A DNA stretch of 9,960 bases from Anaerofilum sp. (lineage in GTDB: Bacteria > Bacillota > Clostridia > Oscillospirales > Ruminococcaceae). The notes beneath the pieces were generated by a model. That model saw nothing but the letters and a program-made list of their open reading frames with translations, was not told where the DNA came from and did no database searches. Each line of letters starts with the position of its first letter. Within the stretch, counting starts at the first letter, position 1. The position numbers and the translations under genes were made by a program. This document shows, piece after piece, positions 1 to 6,210 of the stretch. The DNA lies in contig JAHHUF010000060.1 of the NCBI GenBank assembly GCA_020024115.1, positions 1-9,960 on the forward strand, in the 5' to 3' direction.

Positions 1-19
1 TTTCTGTCCTGATGTTCCT

Positions 20-46
20 ATTATATCACATTACTCGTGTATACAC
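20..46 (-). promoter_or_regulatory. Possible outward (leftward) extended -10 promoter with palindrome
   Basis: On the minus strand there is a perfect TATAAT (plus 20-25) preceded by TGA, an extended -10. It would drive transcription off the left edge. The matching -35 position (plus 43-48, read TAGTGT) is poor. A perfect 10-bp palindrome, GTGTATACAC, lies at 37-46 beside it and could be an operator. No target gene is visible inside the window, so this is a weak call resting on the motif alone. Confidence 0.25.
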
Positions 47-141
47 TATTTAGTTTTCAGATACACCCTAATACAACACCAAACATTCTTAATGTGCTTA
101 ATACTTGACCCCCAAAAAAAGCGAGTTTAGGAGAATATAAT

Positions 142-1065
142 ATGAGAGAAGAAAACTTTCCTATAAAACAAGAAAAAATAACTTTGTATTCAAATGTAGA
201 TAATCTGCCATTAGAGGTGGAAATTATCGCACCAGAAAATAATATTCATGGAATTGTACAGATTTCTCATGGTATGGCAGAACATAAAGAACGCTATGAA
301 GATTTTATGAAATTTCTTGCAAAAAATGGATATGTGACCGTAATTCATGACCATCGAGGGCATGGAAAAAGCGTACAGAGCGACTCTGAGTTAGGATATT
401 TCTATACAGAAGACATTAACGCAATTGTAGAAGACCTCCATAGTGTTACAACTATGATTCAACAACAATATCCTAAACTGCCCCTTTATCTGTTTAGTCA
501 TAGTATGGGAACACTTGTAGCCAGAAATTATCTGAAACAATATGATGATGAAATATCAAAGCTGATTTTATGTGGACCACCTACCAAAAATTCAACTGTT
601 AATCTTGCAATTATGATGGCGAATATCTCCAAAAAAGTACATGGTGAACAGTATCGCAATCACTTGCTGAATAATTTGGCTTTTGGCTCTGCCAACAAAC
701 GGTTTGGAGAAGTCAATGCCTGGTTGTCCAGTGATTCCAGCGAGGTGGAGCGGTATCAACAAGACCCTCTCTGTGGATACATTTTCACAAATAATGGATT
801 TCTCAATCTGTCCCGCCTTTTGAAAGAGGCATTTAATCCACAAGGGTGGCGTCTTTCTAACCCGAATTTGCCTATTTTGCTCATTGCCGGTGCGGATGAC
901 CCTGTGATTCAAAATGAAACAAAATTTTATCAACTAAAGGAATTTTTGGGGCAGGTAGGATATCAAAATATCAGCAGCAATTTATACAAAGAGATGCGTC
1001 ACGAAATTTTGAACGAAAAGAATCGGCAAAAAGTATATCAAGATGTACTGGAATATTTGCAGTAA
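142..1065 (+). CDS. Alpha/beta hydrolase, monoacylglycerol lipase / lysophospholipase-like
   Basis: This is a 307-aa serine hydrolase of the Hydrolase_4/COG2267 (PldB, monoacylglycerol lipase) group, expected to cleave ester bonds of monoacylglycerols, lysophospholipids or similar substrates. The family hallmarks are in order: an oxyanion-side HGMAEH at residues 43-48, a DHRGHGKS motif at 70-77, the nucleophile elbow SHSMG with Ser121, the acid in GADDPV (probably Asp253), and the catalytic His287 in MRHE. All three triad residues are present, and the length matches the family. There is no signal peptide or membrane segment, so it should be cytoplasmic. The start at 142 has AGGAGA at 129-134, 7 nt upstream. 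No convincing plus-strand promoter was found in 1-141. The gene converges on a carboxylesterase remnant 11 nt past its stop. The fold and class are secure; the physiological substrate is not known. Confidence 0.9.
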   Translation: MREENFPIKQEKITLYSNVDNLPLEVEIIAPENNIHGIVQISHGMAEHKERYEDFMKFLAKNGYVTVIHDHRGHGKSVQSDSELGYFYTEDINAIVEDLHSVTTMIQQQYPKLPLYLFSHSMGTLVARNYLKQYDDEISKLILCGPPTKNSTVNLAIMMANISKKVHGEQYRNHLLNNLAFGSANKRFGEVNAWLSSDSSEVERYQQDPLCGYIFTNNGFLNLSRLLKEAFNPQGWRLSNPNLPILLIAGADDPVIQNETKFYQLKEFLGQVGYQNISSNLYKEMRHEILNEKNRQKVYQDVLEYLQ

Positions 1066-1076
1066 ATTGATTGCAA

Positions 1077-1433
1077 TTATTCACCAACCGCAGGTTTTGT
1101 CATCATTGTGTAGGTTAATTTTTCTACATCAACACTGTCCATTTGGGTTTGAATATCTCCAAATATCATTATTTCATCGTCAGATTTTATGATAGGAAGC
1201 CAAAGGGGTAAATCATCATTGTTGGGTTTTTCGGTCTTTGCAAAGTTGATTAGATAGGCGGTCATCTGTTCGCTTAATTTTTTATCACGCTCGGTAAAAG
1301 GACGCCAGCCGTTGCCAAGTGTACCAAACCAATACCACAAATCACTGCTGTCCCAAGCACCATTATATCACCAGCCAACTGACGCTCAAAATGCCAGCCA
1401 TAAGAGGCAGGATTGCCTTGTTTATGGTTTGTG
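1077..1433 (-). pseudogene. Carboxylesterase type B, C-terminal remnant (frameshifted)
   Basis: Only the last ~115 codons of a type-B carboxylesterase (PnbA-like COesterase family) remain; intact members are about 500 aa. Reading on the minus strand, the upstream piece (about 1433-1367) gives SYGWHFERQLAGD. The downstream piece (1364-1077) gives SSDLWYWFGTLGNGWRPFTE, then a YLINFAKT..PN segment, the usual C-terminal signature. The two pieces are in different frames: one base is missing at about 1365-1366, where the family would read a GDDNGAW-type stretch. The position of the catalytic histidine (family GAFHS/GAWHS) is encoded by GAC, giving Asp (plus 1350-1352). The N-terminal ~75%, including the nucleophile serine, is absent; homology stops where AraC homology on the other strand begins. 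It is non-functional. The family call comes from recognised motifs, not from an alignment. Confidence 0.8.
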
Positions 1434-1438
1434 ATGCA

Positions 1439-1754
1439 CCGGTAGAACTCAAGGAACTGCTGGATGATGTGTTGGGATATATTGAAAAAACCTCAACAAC
1501 AAAATCACACTGAAAAATACTGCCCGCCATTTTTTGGTAGGCAGCACCACAACACATCTGTTTCGCAAAAAATGAATGTCAGTTTTTATCGCTGTGTAAC
1601 ACAGCATCGCCTGATTGCAGCCAAAAGAAAAATTGTGGAAGGACAGCCGTTGGAATCGATATATAGTCATTTGGGATTTTCGGATTATTTCACTTTTTAT
1701 CATGCATTTAAAGGAGAATATGGGATTTCTCCCCGTCAATTCAGAAAAATATAA
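1439..1754 (+). pseudogene. AraC-family regulator, C-terminal DNA-binding domain remnant (two frameshifts)
   Basis: Three consecutive reading frames together give one continuous AraC/XylS-type double helix-turn-helix domain. Frame one (1439-1489) reads VELKELLDDVLGYIEK. Frame two (about 1492-1572) continues LNNKITL and ends THLFRK. Frame three (1575-1754) gives the second HTH with RLIAAKRKIVEGQPLE, LGFSDYFTFYHAF and the terminal YGISPRQFRKI. Each junction is a run of six A (1485-1490 and 1567-1572) where one extra A would restore the frame. The N-terminal sensing half of an AraC regulator is missing entirely. The fragment faces away from the carboxylesterase remnant. It once probably regulated a neighbour, perhaps that esterase. 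The frameshifts could in principle be homopolymer sequencing errors, but the missing N-terminus still makes this a broken gene. Confidence 0.8.
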
Positions 1755-1797
1755 AATGTTGAAGAATAACCCAAAATAATTGTTGCAAAAATATCTG

Positions 1798-1849
1798 TAT
1801 CATACCAAAATGTAACTACGTTATTCTTTATCAATTCTTTGGTATGATA
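1798..1849. repeat. Perfect 12-bp inverted repeat (operator-like)
   Basis: TATCATACCAAA at 1798-1809 is the exact reverse complement of TTTGGTATGATA at 1838-1849. The spacing is 28 nt and the arms are 40 bp apart start to start, close to four helical turns. There is no T-run, so it is not an obvious terminator. The right arm contains TGGTATGAT, a candidate extended -10, so a protein bound to both arms could block transcription of the VOC gene. The function is inferred; the repeat itself is directly visible. Confidence 0.55.
1840..1848 (+). promoter_or_regulatory. Candidate extended -10 promoter for the VOC gene
   Basis: TGG-TATGAT is an extended -10 (TGn plus a 5/6 match to TATAAT). The 17-bp-spaced -35 position (1820-1825, GTTATT) is poor. 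Transcription would start near 1855, leaving a leader of about 125 nt. Confidence 0.35.
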
Positions 1850-1881
1850 ATCAAAAACAGAATTATAAAATAAAGACAACA

Positions 1882-1940
1882 CCACACAATTTAAACAAGA
1901 ATGTTCAGACAGCGTCTTTCACCATTCTGGAATTATGTGG
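1882..1940 (+). promoter_or_regulatory. Possible structured leader RNA (nested hairpin)
   Basis: Three complementary pairs nest inside one another. The outer pair is CCACACAAT (1882-1890) with ATTATGTGG (1932-1940), one C-A mismatch. The middle pair is AGAATG (1898-1903) with CATTCT (1923-1928). The apical pair is AGAC (1907-1910) with GTCT (1914-1917). They lie in the leader between the candidate start site and the Shine-Dalgarno. The helices are short and the match may be chance; it resembles no riboswitch class that I know. Confidence 0.25.
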
Positions 1941-1980
1941 CATTGCCTAAAATATTTTAAAATCAGGAAGGAGTATTATT

Positions 1981-2436
1981 ATGTTATCTTCTGTTGCACA
2001 TATTGGATTAACTGTATCGAATTTGGATGTTTCAATTGCGTTTTATCGTGATATATTGGGGCTTAACTATATTGGAGAAATGATGATGGGAGGAGAAGAA
2101 ACCGCCCATCTTTTCCAAAAAGAAGGCTGTCAGGCAAGGGTTGCCTACTTGAAAGGAACAAAGGAACAGCAAGCACCTTCGATTGAATTGATTCAGTTTT
2201 TGGGTCAGCCAATTGAACATCATCAGGGGAATTTGTTCCAGACATCCATTTCAGAAGTATGCTTTTATACAGATGATATTGACCAATCCTATACACAGTT
2301 GAAAAATGCTGGGGTGGAGTTTCTTTCGGAGCCACAAACCTTTGACAGCATAAAATATGGGTTCGGAAAAAGCCGTGCTGTCTATTTCCGTGACCCGGAT
2401 GGAATTATTTTGGAATTGATTCAGCCGGTTGAGTAA
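1981..2436 (+). CDS. VOC-superfamily (glyoxalase-fold) metalloprotein
   Basis: This 151-aa protein has the two beta-alpha-beta-beta-beta modules of the vicinal oxygen chelate superfamily (glyoxalase I, dioxygenases, epimerases, fosfomycin-type resistance). The first strand reads VAHIGLTV with His7. The first module ends at SIELIQF with Glu69. The second module begins ISEVCFYTDDID and ends FRDPDGIILELIQP with Glu145. His7, Glu69 and Glu145 fit three of the four metal-ligand positions. The beta-5 position, usually His as in glyoxalase I, appears to be Glu92. The length is usual for a single-chain VOC protein. The start has AAGGAG at 1968-1973, 7 nt upstream. It lies downstream of the broken AraC/esterase pair and ends in a strong hairpin 12 nt past its stop. 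Calling it lactoylglutathione lyase would over-reach: the substrate cannot be assigned. Confidence 0.85.
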   Translation: MLSSVAHIGLTVSNLDVSIAFYRDILGLNYIGEMMMGGEETAHLFQKEGCQARVAYLKGTKEQQAPSIELIQFLGQPIEHHQGNLFQTSISEVCFYTDDIDQSYTQLKNAGVEFLSEPQTFDSIKYGFGKSRAVYFRDPDGIILELIQPVE

Positions 2437-2448
2437 ATTTGGAATTGA

Positions 2449-2490
2449 AAAGCCCATCAAACCATTTGCAAAAGTGGTTTGATGGGCTTT
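2449..2490. terminator. Bidirectional terminator hairpin, VOC gene / membrane protein
   Basis: AAAGCCCATCAAACCA (2449-2464) pairs perfectly, over 16 bp, with 2475-2490 around a 10-nt loop. Read from the minus strand the stem ends GGGCTTTT; read from the plus strand it ends GGGCTTT. It sits 12 nt after the VOC stop and 3 nt after the convergent gene's stop, so it can serve both. The T-runs are short. Confidence 0.8.
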
Positions 2491-2493
2491 ATG

Positions 2494-2859
2494 TTATTGG
2501 AACAAGTTTGCCAGACCGTCAGCAAATTTTTTCATAGAATCGCCGGAGTCTTTCATGGTTTTAGCGGCTGAATTCATTGTTTCGATGGTTTGGTTTAGTT
2601 CATCCATATTCAATGCCTGCAATTGTTGTTCCAGCTGAGCAATGGCACTGTTGAGCTGTTGAATGTCAATTTTAGAAAGGTTTTGTGAAAGAGCAGAAAA
2701 ATCTTGGCTTGCTTTTGAAAAAGTTTCAAAGGCTTGAAAACCAAAAAATCCAATGATAAAGAGAATGCAGAGCAGAAGAATCGCACAAAGACGGCAAGCA
2801 AATATTTGATGATGTAATAGTTCTTGTGTGGATTCTTCTGATATAGATTTGTCAATCAT
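2494..2859 (-). CDS. Hypothetical single-pass membrane protein with coiled-coil tail
   Basis: I do not recognise a named family. The 121-aa product has a short polar N-terminus (1-20), one hydrophobic helix at about residues 23-42 (CRLCAILLLCILFIIGFFGF), and then a charged/amphipathic helical tail of about 80 residues with Leu/Ile spacing typical of coiled coils. The tail contains an approximate 19-residue repeat: KIDIQQLNSAIAQL from residue 63 resembles ALNMDELNQTIETM from residue 82. No signal-peptide cleavage site or enzyme motif is apparent. Translation is well supported by AGGAGG (plus 2867-2872), 7 nt upstream of ATG, and by a TATAAT box upstream. It is transcribed alone and shares the terminator of the convergent VOC gene. 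A scaffold or envelope-associated role is possible but unproven. Confidence 0.75.
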   Translation of the reverse strand: MIDKSISEESTQELLHHQIFACRLCAILLLCILFIIGFFGFQAFETFSKASQDFSALSQNLSKIDIQQLNSAIAQLEQQLQALNMDELNQTIETMNSAAKTMKDSGDSMKKFADGLANLFQ

Positions 2860-2901
2860 ATAAATCCCTCCTCATAAAATAACTAGCTTGTTTTGGTGAT
2901 A

Positions 2902-2929
2902 ATTATAGCATAGCAAAAAAGAAAACAAA
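2902..2929 (-). promoter_or_regulatory. Promoter of the 2494-2859 membrane protein gene
   Basis: On the minus strand a perfect TATAAT (plus 2902-2907) lies 16 bp downstream of TTTGTT (plus 2924-2929), a weak -35. It is about 40 nt upstream of the start codon and its Shine-Dalgarno. The TATAAT and position are good; the -35 is poor. Confidence 0.5.
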
Positions 2930-2966
2930 GATGAGTTTTGCCGATAAAGAATATTTTTTTGATTTG

Positions 2967-2975
2967 TGGTATAAT
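2967..2975 (+). promoter_or_regulatory. Extended -10 promoter of the PHP-domain gene
   Basis: TGG-TATAAT is a perfect -10 with the TGn extension; no good -35 is seen 16-18 bp upstream. It lies inside the in-frame extension that begins at the ATG at 2931. A transcript starting near 2982 would exclude that ATG, which supports the start at 3030. Confidence 0.5.
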
Positions 2976-3029
2976 AAAAACTATAATTATGTTTGGTTGA
3001 TGATTGATTTTCCGCAGGAGGGAATTGAA

Positions 3030-3875
3030 ATGGCAGGAGATTTACATACCCATACAACATTTTCAGATGGAGCATTGCCGGCAGAAGTGTTGGTACGCAT
3101 TGCAAAAAATACACAATTGACACATTTGGCAATTTCTGACCATGATTCTTGTAAATCGGTTGATTTTGCATATCAATATCAGGCAAAAGAGAAAAATCTA
3201 CATTTGATACCAGCAACCGAATTGACAGCATTTGATTTTGAACAAGGCAGACGAGTGCATTTGCTTTGCTATTATCCGGAGCAATCTAAGGCATTGAAAG
3301 AATTTTGTGATGAAATGGCTGCCCGCAGAAATAAAGTTTGCCGCCAAAGTTTGGAAGAATTAAAGCAGCTTTATCCCCAATTTGATGAAAAAATGGCATT
3401 TGATTTTTGTCAGGATAGTGGTGTTTTATACAAAACACATTTAATCAGGGTGTTATATGAGCTTGGATACACAGATGGAATTTACAAAGGTTTGTATCAA
3501 GAATTGTTCGGCTCTAAAAACGGAAAAGTTCTGCATGACCCCACTTATGAGTCGGTAGAAACTGTGCTGCAAATTATAAAGGAGAGTAATGGTGTAGCAG
3601 TGCTGGCACATCCCAGTGTTTATCAAAGTATGGAATTGGCAAAAAAATTGGCACAAAAAGGCTTGATTGATGGATTGGAGATTGAACATCCCAGAAATAC
3701 AGAACAAGATAAAGTGCAATTATATGCCCTTGCGAAAGAATATGATTTAATTGTAACAGGCGGCAGCGATTTTCATGGTATGCACAGTTCTCGTCCGGTG
3801 GTTGTGGGGCAGTGCCAAACCCAGCTCGAACAATTGAAACGGATTGAAGAATGTGCTCAAAGCAAATGTATCTAA
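3030..3875 (+). CDS. PHP-domain metal-dependent phosphoesterase (TrpH/YciV type)
   Basis: This 281-aa protein belongs to the polymerase-and-histidinol-phosphatase family. The closest resemblance is to stand-alone TrpH/YciV proteins, which hydrolyse phosphoesters of nucleotides or RNA 5' ends using a cluster of metal ions. Metal-binding motifs appear in order: HTHTTFSDG with His6 and His8, SDHDS with Asp37 and His38, Glu64 in PATEL, His77 in VHLLCY, His194 in LAHPS, and GSDFHG with Asp247 and His249. An insertion between about 85 and 170 is usual in this subgroup. I chose the start at 3030 over an in-frame ATG at 2931. AGGAGG at 3016-3021 sits 8 nt before it, the PHP motif begins at residue 4, and a promoter -10 lies within the alternative extension. 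No terminator is evident before the next gene, which has its own promoter. The fold is certain; the exact substrate is inferred. Confidence 0.9.
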   Translation: MAGDLHTHTTFSDGALPAEVLVRIAKNTQLTHLAISDHDSCKSVDFAYQYQAKEKNLHLIPATELTAFDFEQGRRVHLLCYYPEQSKALKEFCDEMAARRNKVCRQSLEELKQLYPQFDEKMAFDFCQDSGVLYKTHLIRVLYELGYTDGIYKGLYQELFGSKNGKVLHDPTYESVETVLQIIKESNGVAVLAHPSVYQSMELAKKLAQKGLIDGLEIEHPRNTEQDKVQLYALAKEYDLIVTGGSDFHGMHSSRPVVVGQCQTQLEQLKRIEECAQSKCI

Positions 3876-3903
3876 ATAGAATATCTGATTTTGACGATTG
3901 TGA

Positions 3904-3932
3904 TTGAAAAAACAGGAAAAGTATGTTATACT
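3904..3932 (+). promoter_or_regulatory. Sigma-A promoter of the TSCPD gene
   Basis: TTGAAA (3904-3909) and TATACT (3927-3932) are separated by exactly 17 bp, and TGT before the -10 adds a TGn extension. Transcription would begin near 3939, about 50 nt before the ATG at 3988. The promoter overlaps the alternative upstream ATG at 3904, so that start is ruled out in practice. Confidence 0.75.
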
Positions 3933-3987
3933 TAAAATGTTCGCATATTTTGAACGAATACAGCGAAATGAGAGGAAGTTTGATAAT

Positions 3988-4239
3988 ATGACTTATCAAT
4001 ATAAAAACCGTGGTGTTTGTTCGGTTTCTACAACCGTAACCTTGAATGACAATCATGAAATTGAAAGTGTAGAAGTTGTGGGCGGATGCAACGGCAACTT
4101 AAAAGGTATTATGTCTTTGCTGAAAGGAATGCGTGCAGAAGATGCAATTGCAAAGCTGGAAGGAATTACTTGCGGCAGCAGAAGCAGCTCTTGCCCAGAC
4201 CAAATTGCAATTGCTTTAAAAGAGGCTTTGCAGCAATAA
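3988..4239 (+). CDS. Stand-alone TSCPD-domain protein (TIGR03905-like)
   Basis: This 83-aa protein consists almost wholly of a TSCPD domain, the cysteine-containing module also found at the C-terminus of some vitamin B12-dependent (class II) ribonucleotide reductases. Visible landmarks are Cys11, GGCNGNLKGI (32-41) with Cys34, LEGITCG (57-63) with Cys62, and the signature SSCPDQIA (67-74) with Cys69. The length fits the small free-standing version common in Clostridia, whose function is not established; the four cysteines suggest metal or redox chemistry. The start at 3988 was preferred to an in-frame ATG at 3904. It has GAGGAAG upstream, the domain begins at once, and a strong promoter overlaps the longer reading. 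The gene is monocistronic, with its own promoter and a terminator 72 nt downstream. Confidence 0.88.
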   Translation: MTYQYKNRGVCSVSTTVTLNDNHEIESVEVVGGCNGNLKGIMSLLKGMRAEDAIAKLEGITCGSRSSSCPDQIAIALKEALQQ

Positions 4240-4310
4240 CAGGTGGCAGTTTTGCAGCCGTGAACCAAACAATCAAACAAAGCGAGACAAATAAAATATC
4301 TGCAATTTAG

Positions 4311-4354
4311 AACAAACAGTATGCAAAGTTAATTTGTATGCTGTTTGTTTTTTT
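4311..4354 (+). terminator. Rho-independent terminator after the TSCPD gene
   Basis: A 17-bp stem (4311-4327 with 4333-4349, two G-T wobbles) closes a 5-nt GTTAA loop and runs into seven T (4348-4354). It is the best-formed intrinsic terminator in the window and points in the plus direction. Confidence 0.92.
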
Positions 4355-4413
4355 GATTTTATACGAATCAAGATTGTTTCTTTGAAAATTTGAACATTTC
4401 TGATAATTTATCT

Positions 4414-4442
4414 TTGAATTTGACTGAATTTTGTGCTATTAT
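4414..4442 (+). promoter_or_regulatory. Candidate promoter of the chemoreceptor gene
   Basis: TTGAAT (4414-4419) lies 17 bp before TATTAT (4437-4442), which has a TGC extension. The predicted start, near 4449, falls within a perfect dyad, TTATTA-TGA-TAATAA (4445-4459). The motif looks sigma-A-like; no SigD motility consensus (TAAA / GCCGATAA) was found. Confidence 0.5.
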
Positions 4443-4502
4443 AGTTATTATGATAATAATTGAGTCAAGCTGTGTTTGACTTGAAATCAAAGGAGGAAGA
4501 AT

Positions 4503-6197
4503 ATGAAGAAGGCAATGAAACAATCCATAATGGTAGCTATCCTCAATGCGGTATCTGGGTTGCTATCAATTAGCATTGGGTTGGTTTTTTTTCTTTCAGT
4601 CTATTACAATCAAGGAATCAATGATGCCAACGAGGTTCGATTTGATTTGACATATAATGCAAATCGCTTTTTGAATGGTTCCAGCACTTTAACTAATGAG
4701 GTGCGTGCTTTTGCAGCAACAGGGGACAAGATTCACTATGATAATTATTGGGATGAAGTGAATAACAAAAAGAATCGTGACATTGGTGTAGATAATTTGC
4801 GGAAAATTGGAATCACAAATGAAGAAGAACAGATGATTGCTCAAATGTTTTCCATTTCCAACCAACTGATTCCATTGGAAGAAAAAGCCATGGAAGCTGC
4901 AAAGAACGGGGATAGAGATACTGCAATACAAACTGTGTATAGTGGTGAGTATCAGTCTGCAATTATTAAAATCAACCAGTTAAGAACCAACTTTTTGGAA
5001 ACATTGGATGGTCGAGCAGCAGGCGAAGTAAAACACTTGGAATCCGTCTGTGCTGTGCTAAGTGGAATTGTGGTGCTGTTGATTATTCTACTTCTCGGCA
5101 TTCAAATTTTACAAAACTTTTTGATTAAGAAGAAAGTAATCAAGCCGATTTTGACTATCGAACAAGAGATGAACCGAATTTCCCAGGGAAATCTAAGTTC
5201 AAACTTTACTTTGGAGCCGGATAGTTCCGAAATTGGTATATTGGTTGCATCTATCCATACAACAAAAGAAGAATTAAAACGCTATATCGATGATATTTCC
5301 GCACAGCTTTCTGAAATGGCAAAAGGCAACATGAATGTGGAACAAACAATTCGTTACATTGGTGATTTTGCACCAATCCAAAAATCTTTGGAAGTCATCT
5401 TGACATCTTTGAATGAAACTTTGGCACAAATTGATGATGCAGCAACTCAGGTGGACAGCCATGCCGAGCAGGTTTCTTCTGGCGCACAGGCATTGGCACA
5501 AGGTGCAACAGAACAAGCAAGCACGGTACAAGAGTTGTCTTCTAATATCAATTTGCTCACAGAGCAGATGCGGGATATTGCCAAAAATGCTGAGTTGGCA
5601 AAAGGCTCAACAGAACAAGCAGCTGAAAGCCTGAATGTAAGCAGCAGCAAGATGTTGGAAATGCAAAATGCGATGAATGCCATTTCTGATGCTTCTACTG
5701 AAATTAGCAAGATTATCAAAACTATTGAAGACATTGCCTTCCAAACCAATATTCTTGCTCTTAATGCAGCTGTTGAGGCTGCTCGTGCAGGTACAGCAGG
5801 CAAAGGCTTTGCAGTGGTTGCAGACGAAGTTCGTAACCTTGCAAATAAGAGCCAAGAGGCTTCTCGCCACACCGCAGAATTGATTGAGAACTCAACACGA
5901 GCAGTTGCTCAAGGCGTAGAACTGACAGAGGATACTGTACAAGCACTGAAAATGGTAATTGAAAAAGCACAAGAGTCTAACAATTATGTAGAAACAATTG
6001 CAGTTGAATCTGAGGAACAAGCAGAATCTTTGAATCAGGTTAATGTTGGTGTAGGTCAAATTTCTGATGTTGTACAAACAAACGCTGCAACCGCAGAACA
6101 AAGTGCGGCTGCTTCTGAAGAACTTTCTGCACAGTCTAACCAATTGAAACAATTGGCTGGTGCATTCAATCTGCGTTCAAATGCAAATTCGTTTTAA
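4503..6197 (+). CDS. Methyl-accepting chemotaxis protein (membrane chemoreceptor)
   Basis: This 564-aa receptor senses an extracellular signal and controls the CheA kinase through CheW. Order of parts: N-terminal membrane helix at about residues 11-35; a helical extracellular sensor of about 145 residues, consistent with a four-helix-bundle domain; second membrane helix at about 182-207; HAMP at about 208-260 (KPILTIEQEMNRISQGNLSS); a second HAMP-like stretch at 261-310 ending in GDFAPIQKSLEVI; then the long cytoplasmic coiled-coil hairpin. The hairpin tip is the conserved IAFQTNILALNAAVEAARAG (411-430), followed by GKGFAVVADEVRNLA. A methylation-type helix with EEQAES and NAATAEQSAAASEELSAQS runs near the C-terminus. 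There is no CheR-tethering pentapeptide. AGGAGG at 4491-4496 lies 6 nt before the ATG. No che or flagellar genes are nearby, so it is an orphan receptor. The ligand cannot be inferred. Confidence 0.96.
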   Translation: MKKAMKQSIMVAILNAVSGLLSISIGLVFFLSVYYNQGINDANEVRFDLTYNANRFLNGSSTLTNEVRAFAATGDKIHYDNYWDEVNNKKNRDIGVDNLRKIGITNEEEQMIAQMFSISNQLIPLEEKAMEAAKNGDRDTAIQTVYSGEYQSAIIKINQLRTNFLETLDGRAAGEVKHLESVCAVLSGIVVLLIILLLGIQILQNFLIKKKVIKPILTIEQEMNRISQGNLSSNFTLEPDSSEIGILVASIHTTKEELKRYIDDISAQLSEMAKGNMNVEQTIRYIGDFAPIQKSLEVILTSLNETLAQIDDAATQVDSHAEQVSSGAQALAQGATEQASTVQELSSNINLLTEQMRDIAKNAELAKGSTEQAAESLNVSSSKMLEMQNAMNAISDASTEISKIIKTIEDIAFQTNILALNAAVEAARAGTAGKGFAVVADEVRNLANKSQEASRHTAELIENSTRAVAQGVELTEDTVQALKMVIEKAQESNNYVETIAVESEEQAESLNQVNVGVGQISDVVQTNAATAEQSAAASEELSAQSNQLKQLAGAFNLRSNANSF

Positions 6198-6210
6198 TTG
6201 AACAAAATCA

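Larger units (their letters stand above)
1755..1980 (+). other. 226-bp leader/intergenic region before the VOC gene
   Basis: No gene is present. The stretch holds a perfect 12-bp inverted repeat, an extended -10 box overlapping its right arm, a possible nested RNA hairpin at 1882-1940 and the ribosome binding site AAGGAG at 1968-1973. These are listed separately. No T-box or known riboswitch consensus was recognised. Confidence 0.6.

Noticed and set aside
136..141. TATAAT directly before the first start codon, with TTGACC at 105-110
   Set aside because: The spacing is 25 bp, and a start site would fall inside the gene. The TATAAT lies between the Shine-Dalgarno and the ATG, so it is not a promoter.
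2931..3029. N-terminal extension of the PHP protein from the ATG at 2931
   Set aside because: It has no ribosome site, contains a TGG-TATAAT promoter element, and adds 33 non-domain residues before the PHP motif.
3939..3955. GTTC-N9-GAAC as a LexA site near the TSCPD start site
   Set aside because: Gram-positive LexA boxes have GAAC then GTTC with 4 nt between; here order and spacing are wrong.
3904..3987. N-terminal extension of the TSCPD protein from the ATG at 3904
   Set aside because: The frame overlaps the promoter (TTGAAA-17-TATACT); the ATG at 3988 has its own ribosome site and begins the domain.
3574..4056. 160-codon minus-strand ORF across the PHP and TSCPD genes
   Set aside because: It overlaps two well-supported plus-strand genes and the promoter between them; its sequence is not protein-like.
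5447..5872. 141-codon minus-strand ORF inside the chemoreceptor gene
   Set aside because: It is antisense to the most conserved signalling region; the frame is open because of codon bias and no family or ribosome site supports it.
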